A stretch of DNA of 64,000 nt. Source: Stigmatella erecta. GTDB taxonomy: Bacteria > Myxococcota > Myxococcia > Myxococcales > Myxococcaceae. The notes below the pieces were generated by a model. The model made no database searches. It saw only the letters and a program-made list of their open reading frames with translations, and was not told the origin of the DNA. Shown piece by piece: positions 17,720-30,682 of the stretch (position 1 is the stretch's first letter; each line of letters starts with the position of its first letter). The stretch covers positions 682,001 to 746,000 of the forward strand of contig NZ_FOIJ01000002.1 in assembly GCF_900111745.1 (NCBI RefSeq), in the 5' to 3' direction. The position numbers and the translations under genes were made by a program.

Positions 17720-18682
17720 GTGAAGCCACGCCTGCGTGCCTCCCGGGCGCTCCCGGCCCTGCTGCTCCTGCTGATGGGGCCCCCCTCCGGAGCCGAGCCT
17801 CGCCACCGCGTCATCCCCATCGAGTACGACTTCACCGGGGCGAGCTTCAGCCCCGATGAGCGGCAGCTCGCCCTCGTGTCGGAGTCGAACGTCACCCTCT
17901 ACGACGTGGCCACGGGCAAGAAGGGCCGGACGTTCGAGATGAAGGTGGACTCCGTCTCCTCCCCGGCCACCTTCAGCGCCGATGGAAAGCTGCTCGCGGC
18001 GTCCTGCACCATGATGCGCTCCACCCTGTTCGAGCAGATCTGCGTCTGGCGGACCGCCACCGGCAAGCTGCTGCCCGGCTGGGGCGGCCTCCCCGAGATG
18101 GTGAAGGCCGACGATGTGGCCTTCGCCCCGGGGGCCCAGGAGCTGGTGACCTCGGCGGACGGAGACATCACCGTCTCCCACCTGACCGTGGAGAAGGAGC
18201 GCGCCTTTGCCGGCGAGGCCTTCGGGCTTCCCCTCAAGGGCGGCTGGATCGCCGTGGCCCACAAGGACGGGGCCATCTCCGTGAACCAGCTCGCCACGGG
18301 CAAGCCGCTGCGGACGCTGGAAGGCACGAATCCCGCCACGGAGTTCACCGTGGACCCACAGGGCAAGTGGGTCGCCGGGTGGGTGGGCGGCTCGTCCATC
18401 ACCCTCTACAACGCGGCGACGGGCGCCCGGGCCGGCGAGGTGTCCCCGGGCCCCATGGCCCTCTCCTCCGTCGTCTTTCTGGCCCACGGGCGCCAGCTCG
18501 CCACGGTGGACGCGGGGCAGGTGCGCCTCTGGGCCGTGCCCTCCGGGAGCCTCACCGCCACCATTCCCTATGACGGGGAGCTGCTCGCGCTCTCGCCCCA
18601 GGGCCGGTGGCTGGTGACGCGCAAGCCCCAGCAGCCGGAGTTGCACCTCGTCCCGGCCGCCGCCACGCAGACCGCCCCCTGA
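17720..18682 (+). CDS. secreted WD40-like beta-propeller protein
   Basis: A 320-aa protein starting at GTG directly after the ruvX stop, with GGAG 6 nt upstream inside ruvX. A signal peptide is visible (MKPRLRASRALPALLLLLMGPPSGA). The rest repeats a degenerate ~40-residue beta-propeller unit (FSPDERQLALVSESNVTLYDVATGK, FSADGKLLAASC, LAHGRQLATVDAGQVRLW), like WD40/PD40 proteins that form protein-binding platforms. No enzyme motif. Probably periplasmic. Co-transcription with ruvX is likely from the spacing, but a functional link is doubtful. Confidence 0.8.
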   Translation: MKPRLRASRALPALLLLLMGPPSGAEPRHRVIPIEYDFTGASFSPDERQLALVSESNVTLYDVATGKKGRTFEMKVDSVSSPATFSADGKLLAASCTMMRSTLFEQICVWRTATGKLLPGWGGLPEMVKADDVAFAPGAQELVTSADGDITVSHLTVEKERAFAGEAFGLPLKGGWIAVAHKDGAISVNQLATGKPLRTLEGTNPATEFTVDPQGKWVAGWVGGSSITLYNAATGARAGEVSPGPMALSSVVFLAHGRQLATVDAGQVRLWAVPSGSLTATIPYDGELLALSPQGRWLVTRKPQQPELHLVPAAATQTAP

Positions 18683-18685
18683 GGC

Positions 18686-20263
18686 TCAGCGGCGGCGGTA
18701 CAGGTGAACAGGCGGGGAGAAGCCCTCCAGCTCCTCGTAGACCCCTCCGTCCAGCGTCAGCGTGCGGCCCTCCAGCGTCACCCCCGGCTCCTTCACCAAC
18801 GCGCCGCGGTCGAAGCGCACGAGGTAGCCGGGCTGGGCGTCCGCGAGGCGCTGGCGGAAGGTGTCCCAGCGCAGGCGCGCCATGCGCAGCTCGGGCAGCC
18901 CGGAGAAGAAGGCGATCTGCAGGTCCAGGTAGCCCTCGTCCGTATCGAGCGCCAAGGCGCCCCCCTTCGCGGCCACCTCCTCCTGGATGAAGCGCGCCGC
19001 CCGCCGCACGGCCTCGGGGTTGGTGGACGTCGGGCTCACCGGCCGCAAGCTGTCCCGGGGCCCGCCCTCCGCGCGGAAGGTGTAGAGCCCCAGCGCCACG
19101 GGCATCCCCACCGCGAGCGCCACGCTCACGCCCGCCACGGCCCGGCGCGCGCCCTGCCCCCACGCCCCCACGCACGCCTGGAAGCCGCACAGCACGAAGG
19201 GCAGCAGCAACACCACCTGGACCGCCGTGAAGCGCCCCAGCGGCACGAAGTTGAGCAGCACCGCGGTCCGGAACGTGTAGTACGCGGTGGGCACCAGCGC
19301 CGCGAGCACCACCCACCGCAGCTCCGGCCGCTGCTTCCACGCCTGCACCATGCCCACCGCGCCGAACAGCGCCACCCCGGGGGTGAGCGTGAAGAGCGCC
19401 ACCGCGGGCCAGAAGACGAGCCCCTGCGCCCGGAACGCCCACTGCTTCGCGCCTGCCGCCGAGCTGGCGCTCCAGACGCGGTGGAACTCGTCGATATAGT
19501 GGATGGGGAAGAACGGATGGCCGTGGGCCAGCTCGTTGCCCTGCATCCACGCCAGGGGAAACGGCAGGCACAGCACGCCGAACGTCACCGCCAGGGTGAT
19601 GCCGGACACCCGGTCCTCGCGCCACAAGAGCGGCATCACCGCCAGGAGCGGGATGTACATCCACGCGTCGTAGCGCATGGCGCACGCCAGGTTGAGCACC
19701 AGGGCCGCCCCGAACAGCGGCCCGAACCGCCCTTCCTGCAGCGCCTGGGCGAAGAGCGCGAACACCCACAGCATGAAGAAGAGCGACACCGCCTCGCTCC
19801 CCGCCGTCGTGGAGAATTGCAGGTGCATTCCCCACACGGAGAAGGCCAGACAGGCCCACACGCCCGCCTTCCAGCCAAAGAAGCGGCGTGTGAGGCCAAA
19901 CAGCGGCAGCACGGACAGCACGCCGAAGAGCAGGCTGATCGCCCGGCCCGCATCCTCCCGGTCCAGCACCAGCAGCGCCGCGCCCACGAGGTAGAAGTGC
20001 AGGGGGCCGAACTGCATCGCCCCATCCTGGAAGGACTCGATGAGGTGGGGGGCGCGCAGCCACCGCTCCGCCAGCTCCGTGCGCACCACCGCGTCCCCGT
20101 AGTAGTTCTCGTTGACGGGGAACACCACCAGCCGGGGCACCAGGGCCGCCACGAGCAGCAGCCCCAGGAGCCACCCCCGCTTCGGCTCGCGGCCGGAGAG
20201 CGGCACCCGGGAGGGACTTACCGGCAGGGACGGCACGGGCAGAGAGGACAGAGCGGACGCCAT
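18686..20263 (-). CDS. GT39/ArnT-like polyprenyl-phosphate-dependent glycosyltransferase
   Basis: A 525-aa multipass membrane protein with about ten hydrophobic helices (~30-48, ~85-105, ~115-135, ~145-215, ~235-260, ~295-345, ~355-425) followed by a soluble C-terminal domain. The first periplasmic loop begins NENYYGDAVVRTELAERW, where the Asp matches the catalytic acidic residue of the PMT/ArnT superfamily. These enzymes move sugars from polyprenyl phosphate to protein or lipid acceptors in the periplasm. The acceptor is unknown. A TATTCT box 10 nt before the ATG and no ribosome site suggest a near-leaderless message. It is convergent with the beta-propeller gene with only 3 nt between stops. 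Confidence 0.85.
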   Translation of the reverse strand: MASALSSLPVPSLPVSPSRVPLSGREPKRGWLLGLLLVAALVPRLVVFPVNENYYGDAVVRTELAERWLRAPHLIESFQDGAMQFGPLHFYLVGAALLVLDREDAGRAISLLFGVLSVLPLFGLTRRFFGWKAGVWACLAFSVWGMHLQFSTTAGSEAVSLFFMLWVFALFAQALQEGRFGPLFGAALVLNLACAMRYDAWMYIPLLAVMPLLWREDRVSGITLAVTFGVLCLPFPLAWMQGNELAHGHPFFPIHYIDEFHRVWSASSAAGAKQWAFRAQGLVFWPAVALFTLTPGVALFGAVGMVQAWKQRPELRWVVLAALVPTAYYTFRTAVLLNFVPLGRFTAVQVVLLLPFVLCGFQACVGAWGQGARRAVAGVSVALAVGMPVALGLYTFRAEGGPRDSLRPVSPTSTNPEAVRRAARFIQEEVAAKGGALALDTDEGYLDLQIAFFSGLPELRMARLRWDTFRQRLADAQPGYLVRFDRGALVKEPGVTLEGRTLTLDGGVYEELEGFSPPVHLYRRR

Positions 20264-20273
20264 GCGGCGCGGG

Positions 20274-20301
20274 AGAATACGCAGGCAAGCCCCAAAACCA
20301 A
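20274..20301 (-). promoter_or_regulatory. putative promoter of the GT39 gene
   Basis: On the minus strand, TTGGTT (20296-20301) and TATTCT (20274-20279) are separated by 16 nt, with the ATG 10 nt beyond the -10 box. This would give an mRNA leader of only a few bases. Confidence 0.35.
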
Positions 20302-20409
20302 GCGCCCCCTCCCGCGCGCTTCACCTGCGCCTGTTCCCCACACCAGCGTTGCGCGCTACCCACGCGCGCCGTTATGGACCAGGGGACGAGGAGGGTTTTG
20401 GCTCACAAC

Positions 20410-20450
20410 TGAACGTCCCGTGGCCCGGATTCACCGGTCCCGGACGTTCA
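20410..20450. promoter_or_regulatory. inverted repeat, possible operator upstream of prkA
   Basis: A perfect 9-bp inverted repeat, TGAACGTCC (20410-20418) and GGACGTTCA (20442-20450), with a 23-nt spacer. Arm centres are about 32 nt apart, close to three helical turns, which suits two dimer half-sites or a looped complex. The protein binding it is unknown. Confidence 0.35.
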
Positions 20451-20739
20451 TGGAGAGGGCTTCCGGTGTCAGGACCCTACCCGCCGGGGCCAGGACCCCT
20501 ATAATCACCGTGCCTTTTCACCCCGTGAAGGATGTGCCTCCCCAAGGGACACCCCGACACGTGCTGACCACGCGGTCCCACTCCGCGGCGGGGTCCCGAA
20601 GGGGCACCAAGACCGACGTTGACGGGACCCGGTGGCGGGGTGAATCAGATCGGAATGGCAGGGCAGCCCCCCAGGTTCAAATTCTGGCTCTCCGTGCGCG
20701 CGTACCCCCGCGCTCCCGGCGGGCCCGCGAGGGAGAGAC

Positions 20740-22803
<2,064 letters not shown>

Positions 22804-22805
22804 AC

Positions 22806-23915
22806 GTGTCGCTGAAGATCCACCAGGACCACTCCCGCTTCAAGGCCATCGTCCGCGGCAAAATCAAAGCCAACCTGCGCAAGTACGTGCAGAAGGGCGA
22901 GATGCTCGGCAAGAAGGGCAAGGATGCCATCTCCATCCCCATCCCCTTCATCGACATCCCGCGCTTCAAGTACGGCCACAAGGAACAGGGCGGCGTGGGG
23001 CAGGGAGAGGGTGAGGTGGGTCAGTCGCTCGGCCCCGGGCAGCAGCAGCCCGGGGACGGGCACCAGGCCGGCCAGGGCGAGGGCGAGCACGCCCTCGAAG
23101 TCGACGTCACCCTGGACGAGCTGGCGCAGATTCTGGGTGAGGAGCTGCAGCTGCCGCACATCGAGCGGCGGCACAACGAGAAGATCGTCACCCAGCGCAT
23201 CCGCTACACCGGCATCAACACCACGGGCCCCGAGTCGCTGCGCCACTTCAAGCGCACCTTCAAGCAGGCCCTGAAGCGGCAGATCGCCACCGGCACCTAC
23301 GACGCGCGCAACCCCGTCATCATCCCCACCCGGGAGGACCGGCGCTACCGCAGCTACAAGCTGCAGGACCTGCCGGAGACCAACGCGGTCATCATCTACA
23401 TGATGGACGTGTCGGGCTCGATGGGCGACGAGCAGAAGGAGATCGTCCGCGTGGAGAGCTTCTGGCTCGATACGTGGCTGCGCCACCAGTACAAGGGGCT
23501 GGAGGCGCGCTACATCATCCACGACGCCGTGGCGCGCGAGGTGGACCGGGAGACGTTCTTCCACACCCGCGAGTCCGGCGGCACGATGATCTCCAGCGCC
23601 TACAAGCTCTGCCGGGACATCATCCTGGCCGACTACCCCAAGAGCGCCTGGAACATCTACCCGTTCCACTTCTCGGACGGGGACAACTGGAGCGCGGACG
23701 ACACGCGCCAGTGCATCGACATGCTGCGCAACGACATCCTGCCCACGGTGAACCAGTTCGCCTACGGCCAGGTGGAGAGCCCCTACGGCAGCGGGCAGTT
23801 CATCAAGGATTTGCGCGAGGCGGTGGGCGCCCAGCAGAACGTGGCCCTGAGCGAGATCGCCGACAAGGACGCCATCTACAACTCCATCAAGGACTTCCTC
23901 GGCAAGGGCCGCTGA
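22806..23915 (+). CDS. yeaH: YeaH/YhbH family protein (DUF444) with vWA domain
   Basis: A 369-aa protein beginning at GTG with GAAGGAG 6 nt upstream, overlapping the prkA end. It starts with the family pattern [18 protein letters not shown] Gly/Gln-rich low-complexity loop at ~58-95 is followed by a von Willebrand A fold whose metal site DVSGSMG begins at Asp201. It works with PrkA (YeaG) and SpoVR (YcgB) in a conserved but mechanistically unclear stress or sporulation module. The length is slightly below the E. coli protein. The middle gene of the operon, 38 nt before spoVR. Confidence 0.95.
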   Translation: MSLKIHQDHSRFKAIVRGKIKANLRKYVQKGEMLGKKGKDAISIPIPFIDIPRFKYGHKEQGGVGQGEGEVGQSLGPGQQQPGDGHQAGQGEGEHALEVDVTLDELAQILGEELQLPHIERRHNEKIVTQRIRYTGINTTGPESLRHFKRTFKQALKRQIATGTYDARNPVIIPTREDRRYRSYKLQDLPETNAVIIYMMDVSGSMGDEQKEIVRVESFWLDTWLRHQYKGLEARYIIHDAVAREVDRETFFHTRESGGTMISSAYKLCRDIILADYPKSAWNIYPFHFSDGDNWSADDTRQCIDMLRNDILPTVNQFAYGQVESPYGSGQFIKDLREAVGAQQNVALSEIADKDAIYNSIKDFLGKGR

Positions 23916-23953
23916 GGCTTTGCCCCCTCCCCTGCCTCACGGAGCACTCCCCC

Positions 23954-25447
23954 ATGCCCAAGAGCCTCACCCCCCGGTTGGCCGCGCTGAACGAGGAGAT
24001 CCTGGGCCACGCTCGCGAGTTCGGCCTCGACTTCTTCGAGACCATCTTCGAGGTGGTCACCTACGACGAGATGAACATGGTGGCCTCCTACGGAGGCTTC
24101 CCCAACCGCTACCCGCACTGGCGCTGGGGCATGGAGTACGAGCAGCTCTCCAAGGGCTACGAGTACGGGCTGTCGAAAATCTACGAGCTCGTCATCAACA
24201 ACGACCCCTGCTACGCGTACCTCCTGGAGAGCAACGCGGACGTGGACCAGAAGCTGGTGATGGCCCACGTGTACGGGCACTGCGACTTCTTCAAGAACAA
24301 CTTCTCGTTCCGCCACACCAACCGGCGGATGATCGACGAGATGGCCAACCACGCCACGCGCGTGCGGCGGTGGATCGACAAGATCGGCGTGGAGAAGGTC
24401 GAGGACTTCATCGACAAGGCGCTCAGCCTCGAGAACCTCATCGACCAGCACGCCCCGCACATCCGCCGCAACCCGGACCCCAAGCGGGCCGAGGACGAGG
24501 CCAAGAGCAACGAGCGCGTGGAGGGCTTCAAGGTCAACCGCGAGTACATGCGCGGCTTCATCAACCCCTCCGAGTTCCTCGACTCCCAGCGCAAGAAAGT
24601 CGAGGAGGAGAAGCAGAAGGCCAAGAAGTTCCCCGAGCGCCCCCAGCGCGACGTGCTCTTCTTCCTCCTGGAGCACGCCCCCCTGGAGCAGTGGGAGGCG
24701 GACATCCTGGGAATCTTGCGCGACGAGGCCTACTACTTCGCCCCCCAGGGCCAGACGAAGATCATGAACGAGGGCTGGGCCAGCTACTGGCACTCCACCA
24801 TCATGACGCGCCGGGCCCTCAAGGATGACGAGATCATCGACTACGCGGACCGGCACTCGGGCACCATGAGCACCCGCCCCGGTTCCCTCAACCCGTACAA
24901 GCTCGGCATCGAGCTGTGGCGGGACATCGAGGACCGCTGGAACAAGGGCCGCTTCGGCAAGGAGTGGGACGAGTGCGATGACTTGCGCGCCCGCAGCACC
25001 TGGGACAAGAAGCTGGGCGCCGGGCGCGAGAAGATCTTCGAGGTCCGCAAGCACTACAACGACATCACCTTCATCGACACCTTCCTCACCGCCGAGTTCG
25101 CCCTGGAGCAGAAGCTGTTCGTCTACGGCTTCAACGACAAGCGGAATTCCTGGGAAATCCTGGACCGGGAGTTCCGGAAGGTGAAGTCCAAGCTGCTGCA
25201 GGGGCTGACGAACTTCGGCCAGCCCATCATCGAGGTGGTGGACGGCAACTTCGAGAACCGCAGCGAGCTGCTCATGGCGCACAAGCACGACGGGCAGGAC
25301 CTGAAGGGGGACTACGCCCGGGAGACGCTGCGCAACCTGCAAGCCCTGTGGCGCCGGCCCGTCAACATCGTTACCCGGTACGACGGCAAGGGTGTCATGC
25401 TACGCTACGACGGTCAGAACCACTCGGAGAAGAAGGTCGACCTGTAG
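23954..25447 (+). CDS. spoVR: SpoVR family protein
   Basis: A 497-aa protein of full family length. It carries family blocks such as [53 protein letters not shown] and [12 protein letters not shown]. SpoVR is needed for normal spore cortex in Bacillus; in other bacteria its role with PrkA and YeaH is undefined. ATG 23954 opens the conserved region after a short leader peptide. The last gene of the prkA operon. Confidence 0.96.
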   Translation: MPKSLTPRLAALNEEILGHAREFGLDFFETIFEVVTYDEMNMVASYGGFPNRYPHWRWGMEYEQLSKGYEYGLSKIYELVINNDPCYAYLLESNADVDQKLVMAHVYGHCDFFKNNFSFRHTNRRMIDEMANHATRVRRWIDKIGVEKVEDFIDKALSLENLIDQHAPHIRRNPDPKRAEDEAKSNERVEGFKVNREYMRGFINPSEFLDSQRKKVEEEKQKAKKFPERPQRDVLFFLLEHAPLEQWEADILGILRDEAYYFAPQGQTKIMNEGWASYWHSTIMTRRALKDDEIIDYADRHSGTMSTRPGSLNPYKLGIELWRDIEDRWNKGRFGKEWDECDDLRARSTWDKKLGAGREKIFEVRKHYNDITFIDTFLTAEFALEQKLFVYGFNDKRNSWEILDREFRKVKSKLLQGLTNFGQPIIEVVDGNFENRSELLMAHKHDGQDLKGDYARETLRNLQALWRRPVNIVTRYDGKGVMLRYDGQNHSEKKVDL

Positions 25448-25488
25448 CGTCCCCAGGGGGGGGCCCGGCGACTGGAGCGACGAAAAGG

Positions 25489-26061
25489 ATGGGCACACGC
25501 ATCGAGGCAGTGGAGGTGCTGTCCTTCCGGCTGGAGCTTCCCAAGCTCGTGCTGGAACGCATGCCGGGCGAGCAGCGCAACGCCCTTCCCTTGCGGCTGG
25601 ACCGCGAGGAGGACGGCACGGTGACGCTGGAGCATGAGGGGCAGGAGAGCTTCCTGCGCTTCCGCCTGGACGGCGAGGGCGCGGAGCTCATCGAGATCTG
25701 CATCCTCCATGACGCCAGGGGGATCTTCTTCCAGCAGGTGCTGGGCTCGCTCATGGTGCGCTTCCTGGGCGACCTGCGCGCGCGGCTGGTGTTCGATCCG
25801 CTGGAGAACGCCTCGGACGAGCCCTGGGCCGAGGTGAGCATCGAGCGCGGGCGGACGAGCTGGCCGGGCCTGGCCACGCAGTCGGCCGCCATGCGCCTGG
25901 CGCACGCGGCGGCCGAGGGCGGCTCCGTGGGCACCTCGGAGGGCGGCGAATCCGCCCCGGACGAGCCCCTCACCGCCGAGGAAGAGGAGCTCACGCGCAT
26001 CCTGGCCCGGGCCGAGACGGCGTGGCAGGAGTACCAGCGCCTCAAGCGCCAGCGGGAGTAG
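25489..26061 (+). CDS. conserved hypothetical protein
   Basis: A 190-aa cytoplasmic protein 41 nt after spoVR. The N-terminal ~125 residues form an alternating beta-rich domain (FRLELPKLVLERMPGEQ, GTVTLEHEGQESFLRFRLD, AELIEICILHDARGIFF). The C-terminal part is an Ala/Glu-rich linker and a helix ending EYQRLKRQRE. No recognised motif. The spacing would allow read-through from the prkA operon, but no function is inferred. Confidence 0.7.
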   Translation: MGTRIEAVEVLSFRLELPKLVLERMPGEQRNALPLRLDREEDGTVTLEHEGQESFLRFRLDGEGAELIEICILHDARGIFFQQVLGSLMVRFLGDLRARLVFDPLENASDEPWAEVSIERGRTSWPGLATQSAAMRLAHAAAEGGSVGTSEGGESAPDEPLTAEEEELTRILARAETAWQEYQRLKRQRE

Positions 26062-26123
26062 GCCCCAGCCCGGCCGCCCGGAGCAGGCGGCCAGGCGGGC
26101 ACGTGAAATTCCCCGGCCAGGAT

Positions 26124-26153
26124 TTGGGCATGGGCGCGCGCCTCTTCTACACT
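26124..26153 (+). promoter_or_regulatory. putative promoter of the M23 peptidase gene
   Basis: TTGGGC (26124-26129), an 18-nt spacer and TACACT (26148-26153). The ATG is only 10 nt after the -10 box and no Shine-Dalgarno is visible, so the transcript may be leaderless. Confidence 0.4.
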
Positions 26154-26163
26154 CCTGTAGCCC

Positions 26164-27354
26164 ATGCGATTCGCCCCCCTGCTCTGCCTGGCGGCCCTCT
26201 TCGCCGCGCCGCTTGCCTCCGCCTCGTCCCGTTATGAAGTGAGAAACCGCCGCATCGAGCCGCGGCAGACGCTCGCACAGGCCCTGCACAACGCGGCGCT
26301 GCCGGACGCGCAGGTGGAGGCGGTCATCTCCGCGCTGGAGGGCGTGTTCGACTTCCGCAAGTCCCGGGTGGGCGACCAGTTCCGGCTGGTGATGCGCGAC
26401 GGGGAGCTGGACTTCTTCGACTACCGGCAGAGCACCGTGGACGAGTGGCAGGTGCGCCGCGATGGCGAGAAGTACGTGGGCAGCAAGCGCACCATCGAAG
26501 TCGAGAAGCAGGTGGCGCTGGTGACGCTGGAGATCAGCACCTCGCTCTACGAGGCGGCGCTGGCGGCCGGGGAGGACCCGGGCATCGGCATGGTGCTGGC
26601 GGACGTGTTCGCCTGGGACATCGACTTCTACCGGGACACGCGCAAGGGAGACCGGGCGCGCGCGCTGGTGGAGAAGTTCGTCTCCAAGGGCCGCGTGCTG
26701 CGCTACGGCGAGGTGCTGGCGGCCGCCTATGATGGCGGGCTGGTGGGCACCAAGCGGGTGTTCCGCTACGCGCTGCCGGATGGCCAGGCCACCTACTTCC
26801 AGGAGGATGGCTCGAGCGCGCGCAAGACGTTCCTCAAGAGCCCGCTGAAGTACGCCCACGTCACCAGCGGCTTCGGCTCGCGCTTCCACCCGGTGCTCAA
26901 GTACCTGAAGAACCACAACGGCGTGGACTACGGCACCCCCATTGGCACCCCGGTGTGGGCCGTGGCCGACGGCACGGTGACGACGGCGGCCCACACGGGC
27001 GCGGGCGGCAACACCGTCTGCGTGCGGCACACCAACGGCTTCGAGACGTGCTACCTGCACCTGTCCAAGTTCGGCGCCGGCGTGCGCGCGGGCTCCCGGG
27101 TGAGCCAGAAGCAGGTGATTGCCTACTCGGGCAACACCGGGCGCAGCACCGGCCCCCACCTGCACTTCGCCCTCAAGCGCGGCGGGCAGTTCGTCAACCC
27201 GCTCAACCAGAAGTTCCCCCGCGCCGATCCCCTGGCCAAGAGCCTGCTGCCGGACTACCTGTCCAAGGTCCAGGTGCTGGCCTCGCAGCTCGACTCGGTG
27301 TCCGTGGCCGCCTCGGCCGCCTCCGCCGGGTCCGGCCCGCGCGCGGCCCCCTGA
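26164..27354 (+). CDS. M23-family murein endopeptidase (LytM/OapA type)
   Basis: A 396-aa exported protein. Signal peptide at 1-20 (LLCLAALFAAPLASAS). Residues ~22-110 resemble the OapA/LysM-like domain common in M23 enzymes (IEPRQTLAQALHNAALPD). The peptidase domain (~235-345) has all the zinc elements: GFGSRFHPVLK, KNHNGVDYG and PHLHFALK. It therefore looks catalytically active on peptidoglycan cross-links. Start chosen at ATG 26164 because it opens the signal peptide. Confidence 0.94.
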   Translation: MRFAPLLCLAALFAAPLASASSRYEVRNRRIEPRQTLAQALHNAALPDAQVEAVISALEGVFDFRKSRVGDQFRLVMRDGELDFFDYRQSTVDEWQVRRDGEKYVGSKRTIEVEKQVALVTLEISTSLYEAALAAGEDPGIGMVLADVFAWDIDFYRDTRKGDRARALVEKFVSKGRVLRYGEVLAAAYDGGLVGTKRVFRYALPDGQATYFQEDGSSARKTFLKSPLKYAHVTSGFGSRFHPVLKYLKNHNGVDYGTPIGTPVWAVADGTVTTAAHTGAGGNTVCVRHTNGFETCYLHLSKFGAGVRAGSRVSQKQVIAYSGNTGRSTGPHLHFALKRGGQFVNPLNQKFPRADPLAKSLLPDYLSKVQVLASQLDSVSVAASAASAGSGPRAAP

Positions 27355-27361
27355 GGCCCGC

Positions 27362-27949
27362 TCAGGCCCACTCCAGCAGGAACTCCGCGTGGTCCAACGC
27401 GTGGGGGGTGCACGTCACCGTGCCCTCCACGCCCACCACCTGGAGCGCGGCGCGCAGCGTGCCCTCGTGGAACGCGGCCGGCTGCATGTCGCCCTTGAAC
27501 ACGAGCCGCAGCCGGTGCGCGCCCATGTCCCGGCAATCGTGGGAGCCGTAGTTCACCAGGGTGGAGTACGCGATGGGCGTGTAGGAGAAGGCGCGCCGGG
27601 GATCATTCCGGCCGATGAGCTTCGCCAGCGCCCGGCCCACGGTGGACATGTAGAAGAAGTGCTCCAGGCACGCCGCGCCACACGCCTGCCAGACCGCCTC
27701 GGTCGAGCCCAGCTCCGGCTCCAGCAGGTCCGCGGTGGCGAACAGCAGCCCCAGGAAGTCGCCCGCCGGGTAGGAGAAGAAATCGACGCAGCGCGGCAAG
27801 CCCACGCGCTGGACGAGCGCCGCGGCGGCCTCGTCGCCCTGGCGGGCGGCCACCACCGCCAGCACGGCGTTGAAGGCCAACCCCCTCACCATGTGTGTTG
27901 GCTGCACCAAGGCCAGGCGCTGCTGGAGCTCATGGCTGTCGCTGGGCAT
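27362..27949 (-). CDS. DUF2378 (TIGR02265) family protein
   Basis: A 195-aa protein of the paralogous family known from Myxococcus and relatives. Characteristic blocks: MVRGLAFNAVLAVV, CVDFFSYPAGDFL and VGRALAKLIGRNDPRRAF. The family is about 200 residues long, has no known biochemical function and occurs in many copies per myxobacterial genome. ATG 27949 gives the normal N-terminus; an upstream start at 27973 is possible. Its stop is 7 nt from that of the convergent M23 gene, and it is divergent from glycogen phosphorylase. Confidence 0.85.
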   Translation of the reverse strand: MPSDSHELQQRLALVQPTHMVRGLAFNAVLAVVAARQGDEAAAALVQRVGLPRCVDFFSYPAGDFLGLLFATADLLEPELGSTEAVWQACGAACLEHFFYMSTVGRALAKLIGRNDPRRAFSYTPIAYSTLVNYGSHDCRDMGAHRLRLVFKGDMQPAAFHEGTLRAALQVVGVEGTVTCTPHALDHAEFLLEWA

Positions 27950-28125
27950 GCAATCCGGGCCTCGGTCAGTCAACTCAGGTGGGGCCCCCCTGGTGTCCTG
28001 ACGTGCTTTCTAGCAGAGGTTCACGGAAGGGTGGAGCCGCAGACACCAGTCGGGTAAACCGGCTTGACCGGCCACCTTGGCTTCCATGACCCCCAGGGTG
28101 GTTCCACTGAGAGGACGCTTTTCCG

Positions 28126-30627
<2,502 letters not shown>

Positions 30628-30664
30628 GCTTCCGCGGGCCCTCCCCTTCGAGGGCCCGCGAAGC
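30628..30664. terminator. strong bidirectional hairpin after glgP
   Basis: GCGGGCCCTC (30634-30643) pairs with GAGGGCCCGC (30650-30659) around a 6-nt loop. A further five pairs (GCTTC 30628-30632 with GAAGC 30660-30664) follow across one bulged C. It separates the convergent glgP and M3 peptidase genes. No T tract. Confidence 0.75.
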
Positions 30665-30682
30665 ATTACCCCGGGACGGGGC

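Larger units (their letters stand above)
20264..20739. other. 476-bp intergenic region upstream of prkA
   Basis: No credible coding sequence. It holds the minus-strand promoter of the GT39 gene at the left end, a 9-bp inverted repeat (TGAACGTCC 20410-20418, GGACGTTCA 20442-20450), a TATAAT hexamer at 20500-20505, and a T-arm-like GGTTCAAAT motif at 20674-20682 that is not part of a tRNA. The length suits a regulated promoter for the prkA operon. Confidence 0.6.

Noticed and set aside
20640-20700. tRNA-like T-arm (GGTTCAAAT in a 5-bp stem) upstream of prkA
   Set aside because: No matching acceptor, D or anticodon arms within 80 nt, and no CCA end; judged chance rather than a tRNA or attachment site.
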